A DNA stretch of 6,368 bases from the NCBI GenBank assembly GCA_937922775.1, contig CALAKE010000387.1:1-6368 (forward strand), in the 5' to 3' direction. Made by a program: the position numbers and the translations under genes. Below, one piece after another: positions 1 to 4,772 of this stretch; the first letter of the stretch is position 1, and every line of letters begins with the position of its first letter. The notes under the pieces were generated by a model. That model was not told the origin of the DNA, did not search any database, and saw only the letters and a program-made list of their open reading frames with translations. Source of the DNA: an uncultured bacterium. GTDB lineage: Bacteria > Acidobacteriota > UBA890.

Positions 1-1712
1 CCAACCACCCTCTCCCCTCGTCTGGTACGCGCATCACCTGGGCACCGGACGGAACCGCCATCGCCTTCGTGTCCGCGACCGCGGGTCCCGAGAGTGAGCT
101 GGCCAGCGGTGACCCCGTGGTGATCACCCGCTATCTATACAAGCCGACCGCATCAGAAGGACTGACCCGCTTCAACGACAACCGGCGGATGCATATCTTC
201 GTTGTCGATGTGGCAACCGGGGAGACGCGACAACTCACTGACGGTGATTACTACGAGCATTCGATCGACTGGTCGCCCGATGGCAGCGAGATTGTGTTCG
301 TGTCCAACCGAGAGCCCGACCCGGATCGGTTCTTCAACTACGACATCTTCACGGTCGGGGTCGAGGACGGGATGATCAGGCGCCTGACTCGAACCGAGAG
401 CGCTGAATATCGCCCCGTCTGGTCGCCGGACGGCAGCGCCATCGCCTATCAGGGAACGCGACGTGGCCTCACATCCTCTGAGACCACAATGGAAGACACA
501 CACGTCTGGCTCATCGACGCAGCAGGCGACAAACGCGTGGAGATCGGGGAGCAGATCGACAATCGGCAAGGTGCCCCTCAATGGTCACCTGACGGCGGGG
601 CGGTGTACTTCACCGTACAGGACAGCGGCAGCGTCGGTCTGCACCGGGTCCGGCTTCTGGAGAAGAGGAAGTTCAGCCCTCCCGAGGCGGTCATCGTGGC
701 GCCCGGACGGGTTGGCGCTTGGTCGATCGCCAAGAGCATGCCGGGCGCAATTGGAGCCGGAGCCAGCGGCGATGATTCGGGCTCGGGACCGAGCATCAGA
801 AGCGACTCCGAGGGCGTTGCCCTCGCATACTCCTTCTCGTCGCCCGCGGACCTGGCACAACTCTTCCTGTCGTCGGAAGCAGCCGAGCCGACACAGCTCA
901 CCGACCTCAACGCGGAGCTTCTCGCCAGCCGGCACATCGCCGAGGTGGAAGACATGAGGTTCTTCAGCTTTGATGGCCTCGAGGTGCAGGCCTTCCTCAC
1001 GCACCCACTGGGCAGAACGGCGAACTCCAGGCACCCGCTCATCGCCATGATCAAAGGTGGACCGCACGGCCAGCAAGGACCCCACCTCAGTCACAAGGCC
1101 CAAGCCTACGCGGCGCATGGATTTGCGGTTCTCATGGTCAACTACCGAGGCTCCACGGGTCATGGCCAGGCCTTCGCCGACGCGATCTTTGCTGACCAAA
1201 ACGGTGGTGAGGCCAAGGATGTGATCTACGCGGTGCAGGCGGCGCTACGCCGCCACGGGTGGCTCGACCCAGAGCGCCTCGGCATCGAAGGCGGCAGCTA
1301 CGGCGGCCAGCTCACGAATTGGATCATTACCCAAACCGATCGCTTCAAAGCAGCCATCCCCATCGCCGGCATTTCCAATCTGGTGAGCTTCAACTACATG
1401 GCCTACTACCACGACTATCTGGCAGTCGAGTTTGGCGGCTTCCCGCATGAGGGAGACCTGATGGATGTCCTCTGGGAACGCTCTCCCCTGAAGCACGTGG
1501 CGCAGGTCTCGACTCCGGTGATGCTGGTACACGGGGAGAATGACAACGATGTGCCCATTGCCGAGGCGGAGCAGTTCTATATCGCCTTGCGCGACGTCGG
1601 GGTAGAGGCGGTGATGGTCCGCTACCCGCGCGAGGGACACGGGGTCAGGGAAACGGCGCACGCGGTGGACCTCATCAAGCGCAGCATCGCCTGGTACGAG
1701 AAGCACTTCTGA
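1..1712 (+). CDS. S9-family serine peptidase (prolyl oligopeptidase / acylaminoacyl-peptidase type), 5'-truncated by the window
   Basis: The reading frame is open to the left edge (first full codon at base 3), so the true start lies upstream and 569 residues are visible; the GTG at 69 is internal. The N-terminal half is a TolB/PD40-type beta-propeller: WAPDG near residue 13 and WSPDG near 90, 140 and 194, each followed by a hydrophobic strand. The C-terminal half is an alpha/beta hydrolase: GGPHG at 352-356, NYRGSTGHG at 380-388, nucleophile Ser432 in GGSYGG, Asp516 in HGENDNDVP and His546 in REGHG. Spacing and order match active S9 enzymes, which remove or cleave short peptides, with the propeller limiting access to the active site. 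A Gly/Ser/Asp-rich stretch (residues 249-271) sits in the propeller. The closest subgroup is probably S9C, but dipeptidyl-peptidase-like specificity is possible. Export cannot be judged because the N-terminus is missing. The gene ends 8 bases before the long hairpin. Confidence 0.95.
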   Translation, partial: NHPLPSSGTRITWAPDGTAIAFVSATAGPESELASGDPVVITRYLYKPTASEGLTRFNDNRRMHIFVVDVATGETRQLTDGDYYEHSIDWSPDGSEIVFVSNREPDPDRFFNYDIFTVGVEDGMIRRLTRTESAEYRPVWSPDGSAIAYQGTRRGLTSSETTMEDTHVWLIDAAGDKRVEIGEQIDNRQGAPQWSPDGGAVYFTVQDSGSVGLHRVRLLEKRKFSPPEAVIVAPGRVGAWSIAKSMPGAIGAGASGDDSGSGPSIRSDSEGVALAYSFSSPADLAQLFLSSEAAEPTQLTDLNAELLASRHIAEVEDMRFFSFDGLEVQAFLTHPLGRTANSRHPLIAMIKGGPHGQQGPHLSHKAQAYAAHGFAVLMVNYRGSTGHGQAFADAIFADQNGGEAKDVIYAVQAALRRHGWLDPERLGIEGGSYGGQLTNWIITQTDRFKAAIPIAGISNLVSFNYMAYYHDYLAVEFGGFPHEGDLMDVLWERSPLKHVAQVSTPVMLVHGENDNDVPIAEAEQFYIALRDVGVEAVMVRYPREGHGVRETAHAVDLIKRSIAWYEKHF

Positions 1713-1720
1713 AACGCAGC

Positions 1721-1819
1721 AGGCCGGGTGGCCACCCAGGGGCATCTCAGGAGGCTTTGCCCGGATAGGGCGAGCGTAGCGAGTCGCCTCCTGAGAGCTC
1801 CTGGGTGGCCACCCGGCCT
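1721..1819. repeat. Long imperfect inverted repeat / hairpin between convergent genes (REP-like element or bidirectional terminator)
   Basis: The outer arms 1721-1740 (AGGCCGGGTGGCCACCCAGG) and 1800-1819 are exact reverse complements over 20 bp. Inside them 1741-1743 pairs with 1797-1799 (one G.U pair) around a bulged A at 1744, and 1745-1755 pairs with 1786-1796 over 11 bp. This gives about 34 base pairs closing a 30-base loop, which itself holds GCCC/GGGC (1759-1762 with 1768-1771). Each outer arm also contains the self-complementary GGGTGGCCACCC (1726-1737 and 1803-1814), so each arm could fold alone, as in paired REP units. It fills most of the gap between two genes that end towards each other. 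No T-tract follows on either strand, so it is not a classic intrinsic terminator, although it could stop or stabilise both transcripts. Whether it is a dispersed repeat cannot be seen from one copy. Confidence 0.85.
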
Positions 1820-1840
1820 ACCGTGCCCCTCAGCCTCGTC

Positions 1841-3868
1841 CTAGGCGATGTGAACTTCGTAGTGGATAGCGTAGCGGCCCAAGACCTCGCCGATTTGCGT
1901 CGTCAGTGCGCTCCGGTCGGCGCCAGGTCCGGCTTCGACCTCCACCTGGGCGATCGTGCCATGAGTGCTGTGGGGGCCAGCCTTCACCGTCACCTTCGAG
2001 ACGCCCTCGAGGGCCAGCACGTCTCGTTCGAAGACGCTTTCGACTTCCCACCAGGTGAGCTGTGGCTTGAAGACCTTGCCCACAGCTGTCTGTGGCAACT
2101 CACCGACGATGCGGATGTCCTTGGGTGCGGCGGCTCGCTCGTCGGCGTGCTGGGTAGCGAAGGCCAGAAGGTCCTTCTCTGACGCGGAGGCTCCTGACTT
2201 GAGCTGGACGTATACCACGGGTTGTTCTCCGATCCGCGGATGCGGGCGGCCCACGGCGGCCGCGAGGGCCACTGCCGGATGGCTGTGCAATGGCGCCTCG
2301 ATCAGGAGCGGGTCAATGTTGTGGCCGCCACGCAGGATGAGCTCCTTTTGCCTTCCTGTGAGCCAGAAATAGCCGTTGCTGTCGACACGACCCAGGTCAC
2401 CGGTGCTCAACCAGGATCCCTTCCCATCGCCGTCATCAATCCAAGCCTCGTAGTCCTGAGCCGACTCCAGGTAACCGGGAAACACATTGGGGCCTCGCAC
2501 TACCACCAAGCCGATTTCCTCGGGCCCACAATCGCGCTGGTAGTTGCACTCCTCATCTACGAGCACCGTCTTCATCTCCTGATGCGGCAGGCGGAACCCG
2601 ATCGAGCCCACACGGCGCTCCCCATAGGGCGGGTTCACGGAGCTGATGCAGGCGGCCTCGGTGAGACCGTAGCCCTCGAGGATGGCTACGTTTGTCCTTT
2701 CTTCGAAGCGCCTGAACAGATCCACGGGCATGGGAGCCGCACCGCAAAGGGCAAACTCGAGAGAGCTGATGTCGGAGCCGCCGGTGGGCACATCCATCAG
2801 CGCACTGAACAGCGCTGGAACTCCACTGAAGAAATTCAGGCGGTACCTCTCAACAATCTTCCAGAAGTTCTTGATCACGCCTTCGTCGCGATAGCCACGA
2901 GGTGTGCCTAGCACGACCGCCGCGCCGTTGCCCCAAGGGATCAATCCGGTCACCACGACCGCATTGACATGGAACAAGGGCAGGCCACAAAACATGACCT
3001 TTCCCGGGCCGATGGTGATGTTCTGTGAGGCCGCCCAGGCGTCGAAAACCTCGTTCATGTGGGTATGCTCAGCGATCTTGGGTGCGCCGGTCGTTCCTCC
3101 GGTATGAAAATAGGAAGCAATGTCGCTCGGCTTGATCACTCGCTTGCTGACGAGTCGGTCTGACGGGTAGTCCCCGACCATCTCATCGAAATCCAGGATC
3201 TCCTGCTCGCCACTCAGCCGGGCGAGCAGCGCAGGATCGCTCTCGCCGTCCAGCAGCCGCGTCCCCACCCGCTTTCGCCTGAGGAGCGTGGCGTCCTTGG
3301 CCTGTCTGTCGCCGCCACGTCGCGAGACGACGCACGCCATGAGCTTCTTGAAGCCGGTCAAGAACTGGCATGGGTCGACCTGGAGAATCGTTTGCAGCGT
3401 CGGCACCTCTCGGCGCACGAGGTCGACCTTTTCCCAGATATCCGTCTTCGGGAACGGCGCCATCGTCACCAACACCTTCGTACCCGCTGCTCGCATGATC
3501 TCGACGATCTGCGCTGATTCGAGCAGAGGGTTGATAGGGTTGACGATGCCCGTTGCTTCTGCGCCCCATATCGTGAGGAAGGCCTGGGGAAGGTTCGGCA
3601 ATACCATCGAAACTACATCTCTGGGCCCGACACCCAGGTCGTAGAACATATTTGCGGTCTGGTTGATGCGTCCCAGCAGCTCTCGATGGGTGAGCTCCAC
3701 CGGCTTCTCGTAGCCCGCGCCCTGCATGAAGAAGGAAAGCGCCAGGCCGTCGCCGCCGATGGCGGCGCCGCGCTGTAGCATCTCATAGGTGCTGGACGGC
3801 AGGTCGTACTCGTCCAGCGGTACCTTCTCGATGGTCTCGATGTCGGCAAGAGTGCTGATTCGGGACAT
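1841..3868 (-). CDS. Acyl-CoA synthetase, AMP-binding (ANL) family, PRK07529-like
   Basis: A complete 675-residue adenylate-forming enzyme that would activate a carboxylic (probably fatty) acid with ATP to acyl-AMP and then acyl-CoA in the cytoplasm. Core motifs are in order: P-loop FHTGGTTGAPK at 254-264, LPLFHVNA around 296-303, GYGLTE at 399-404, STGD at 487-491 with Asp491, GRQKELILRGG at 505-515, and the C-terminal catalytic Lys598 in TAVGKVFKP. The N-terminal TLADIETIE and STYEML, and the GGHNIDP variant after the hinge motif, resemble the PRK07529 group as I remember it. Two features stand out: a basic segment at about 170-222 before the P-loop, and about 65 residues beyond Lys598 with an alpha-beta-beta-alpha-beta pattern. 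The ATG at 3868-3866 is supported by AAGGA at 3879-3875, six bases upstream. The gene is convergent with the peptidase and divergent from the small secreted protein, so it is probably transcribed alone. Substrate chain length cannot be told from sequence. Confidence 0.95.
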   Translation of the reverse strand: MSRISTLADIETIEKVPLDEYDLPSSTYEMLQRGAAIGGDGLALSFFMQGAGYEKPVELTHRELLGRINQTANMFYDLGVGPRDVVSMVLPNLPQAFLTIWGAEATGIVNPINPLLESAQIVEIMRAAGTKVLVTMAPFPKTDIWEKVDLVRREVPTLQTILQVDPCQFLTGFKKLMACVVSRRGGDRQAKDATLLRRKRVGTRLLDGESDPALLARLSGEQEILDFDEMVGDYPSDRLVSKRVIKPSDIASYFHTGGTTGAPKIAEHTHMNEVFDAWAASQNITIGPGKVMFCGLPLFHVNAVVVTGLIPWGNGAAVVLGTPRGYRDEGVIKNFWKIVERYRLNFFSGVPALFSALMDVPTGGSDISSLEFALCGAAPMPVDLFRRFEERTNVAILEGYGLTEAACISSVNPPYGERRVGSIGFRLPHQEMKTVLVDEECNYQRDCGPEEIGLVVVRGPNVFPGYLESAQDYEAWIDDGDGKGSWLSTGDLGRVDSNGYFWLTGRQKELILRGGHNIDPLLIEAPLHSHPAVALAAAVGRPHPRIGEQPVVYVQLKSGASASEKDLLAFATQHADERAAAPKDIRIVGELPQTAVGKVFKPQLTWWEVESVFERDVLALEGVSKVTVKAGPHSTHGTIAQVEVEAGPGADRSALTTQIGEVLGRYAIHYEVHIA

Positions 3869-3874
3869 TCTTTG

Positions 3875-3879
3875 TCCTT
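3875..3879 (-). promoter_or_regulatory. Ribosome binding site of the acyl-CoA synthetase gene
   Basis: On the minus strand AAGGA lies six bases before the ATG at 3868-3866. It fixes that ATG as the start, and the TLADIE segment that resembles the family's N-terminus follows immediately. Confidence 0.75.
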
Positions 3880-3908
3880 CGGTCGGGTTGCTTCAGGTGG
3901 CGACAGCG

Positions 3909-3962
3909 ATTCTAACCCGGATTCCTCGGTAGTTCGCAGAATTCTAGCCCAGCATTCCTCAG
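3909..3962. repeat. Imperfect direct repeat in the divergent promoter region; candidate operator pair or promoter elements
   Basis: Two copies, 3909-3929 (21 bp) and 3941-3962 (22 bp), start 32 bp apart. Both read ATTCTA, then A/G, CCC, G/A, G, then ATTCCTC, G/A, G, with one extra C in the second copy. That is 18 identities in 21 aligned positions, and all three differences are transitions. The spacing is about three helical turns, which would place two bound proteins on the same face. On the minus strand each copy ends in TAGAAT, a 5-of-6 match to a sigma-70 -10 box. The one at 3914-3909 would give a leader of roughly 33 bases before the acyl-CoA synthetase ATG. No good -35 box is seen 16-18 bases upstream of either. 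The repeat is seen directly; its regulatory role is inference. Confidence 0.55.
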
Positions 3963-3989
3963 CCCAATCACCCCGCAAACCGCCAATAT

Positions 3990-4001
3990 CCTCGCGCGAG
4001 G
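3990..4001. promoter_or_regulatory. 12-bp perfect palindrome, possible operator
   Basis: CCTCGCGCGAGG is fully self-complementary and lies in the gap between the divergent genes, about 94 bases before the ATG at 4095. Its position suits a dimeric regulator, but palindromes of C and G arise easily in GC-rich DNA, so this is only a candidate. Confidence 0.25.
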
Positions 4002-4082
4002 GTGAGTCGAGAAGTGTCTATACCACGCTATGGCTATCGCGTTACCCTTTTCTGGGTCTACATGGAGCTCTTATGGGGGCAT

Positions 4083-4088
4083 GGAGAG
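4083..4088 (+). promoter_or_regulatory. Ribosome binding site that selects the ATG at 4095
   Basis: GGAGAG lies six bases before the ATG at 4095. The in-frame alternatives upstream, GTG at 4002 and ATG at 4062, have no comparable, properly spaced motif. Starting at 4095 also gives a standard short signal peptide. Confidence 0.65.
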
Positions 4089-4094
4089 TCGGTC

Positions 4095-4712
4095 ATGGGA
4101 AATCTGGGCGCTCGGGTGGGTGTGCTCGCACTGCTGGTCCTTTCTGCCACGCTTCTGAACACAGCAGGCGCTGATACCGTCTATCTCAAGAACGGGCGGA
4201 TACTTCACAGCTCCATCGTTCGCGTGGAGGAAGACCGTGTTGTCGTGAAGCTATATGAGGGTCTGGTGGCTTTCCCCATGGATCTCGTTGACCGGGTCGA
4301 GAGAGACGATCAGGTCGAGCCTGGGGGATTCGTTCCACCGCAGGGAGAACCAGAGTCCGGCGAGGTGCTGGAGGAGGGTGATGCGCCGGAAGAAGGCGCC
4401 GCTCTCGAAGAAGGCGCGGCCCCGCCCGAGGAGGGCGAGGTCGCCGAGGACCCAGCCGCACAGCCGGATCCGCCTGACGATCCGAGGAGAGATCGGGCCT
4501 ACTGGCAGGGACGATTGCGTCCGCTCTTCACGCAAATGGACCGAGCGGAGACCGAGCGCAGGGAATACGAGCAACTCGCCCGCACGAGCGCCGAAGCCCA
4601 ACGCCAGCTCGATCGACTCGATGCCCATTTGGCCGGCCTCGAGCGGCAGGCTGAGGCTATTCGAGCCGAAGCGCGAAGACTGGGCGTACCAGCGGGCTGG
4701 CTTCGACGGTAG
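4095..4712 (+). CDS. Hypothetical exported protein: signal peptide, small beta domain, acidic linker, C-terminal coiled coil
   Basis: I do not recognise a named family. From the ATG at 4095 the protein has 205 residues. Residues 1-26 form a signal peptide: one Arg, hydrophobic core VGVLALLVLSATLL, and an AGA cleavage site before Asp27. There is no lipobox cysteine. Residues 27-70 (DTVYLKNGRILHSS onward) alternate hydrophobic and polar residues like a small beta-barrel seen at the start of many secreted acidobacterial and deltaproteobacterial proteins. Residues 71-133 are an acidic linker rich in Glu, Ala and Pro with degenerate EEGA/PEEG repeats. Residues 134-196 are strongly helical and charged with leucine-based heptads, a likely coiled coil, ending in GVPAGWLRR. 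It probably works in the periplasm or at the envelope, possibly as an oligomer. Longer forms from GTG 4002 or ATG 4062 are possible but less likely. It diverges from the acyl-CoA synthetase and converges on the BNR-repeat gene. Confidence 0.85.
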   Translation: MGNLGARVGVLALLVLSATLLNTAGADTVYLKNGRILHSSIVRVEEDRVVVKLYEGLVAFPMDLVDRVERDDQVEPGGFVPPQGEPESGEVLEEGDAPEEGAALEEGAAPPEEGEVAEDPAAQPDPPDDPRRDRAYWQGRLRPLFTQMDRAETERREYEQLARTSAEAQRQLDRLDAHLAGLERQAEAIRAEARRLGVPAGWLRR

Positions 4713-4772
4713 GACAACGTCCCCCCACCGGGAACGCCGCGCTACCGCCCGCGCCAGGATGATTCCGTCAGA
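4713..4772. other. Convergent intergenic gap with no clear terminator
   Basis: These 60 bases separate two gene ends facing each other. The only foldable pieces are a 4-bp GGAC/GTCC stem (4712-4722) and a 4-bp GCGC stem (4739-4754), neither followed by a T-tract. This contrasts with the other convergent gap in the window, which carries a hairpin of about 34 bp. Confidence 0.5.

Noticed and set aside
69..71. GTG as the start of the S9 peptidase
   Set aside because: The frame upstream is open and encodes ITWAPDGTAIAFVS, a propeller blade, so translation begins before the window.
585..1199. 204-residue minus-strand frame inside the peptidase gene
   Set aside because: It is a shadow of the peptidase coding frame, which has propeller and hydrolase motifs throughout.
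1245..1745. 166-residue minus-strand frame across the peptidase end and hairpin
   Set aside because: It is antisense to the catalytic domain and starts inside the inverted repeat; no supporting motif.
1805..2182. 125-residue plus-strand frame starting in the hairpin arm
   Set aside because: It is antisense to the C-terminal end of the acyl-CoA synthetase, has no ribosome binding site and no domain.
2222..2911. 229-residue open frame on the plus strand inside the acyl-CoA synthetase
   Set aside because: It lies antisense to a full set of ANL motifs, its translation has no recognisable domain, and long antisense frames are expected in GC-rich DNA.
4002..4094. Upstream starts (GTG 4002, ATG 4062) for the small exported protein
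   Set aside because: Neither has a well-spaced ribosome binding site, and the ATG at 4095 has one and opens directly into a standard signal peptide.
4308..4493. Possible DNA tandem repeat in the GAGGAGGGC-rich stretch
   Set aside because: The units are irregular and in frame, explained by the Glu/Gly/Ala-rich protein linker, not by a true tandem array or CRISPR.
4251..4628. 125-residue minus-strand frame over the exported protein gene
   Set aside because: It is a shadow of the acidic linker and coiled coil; no start signal or domain.
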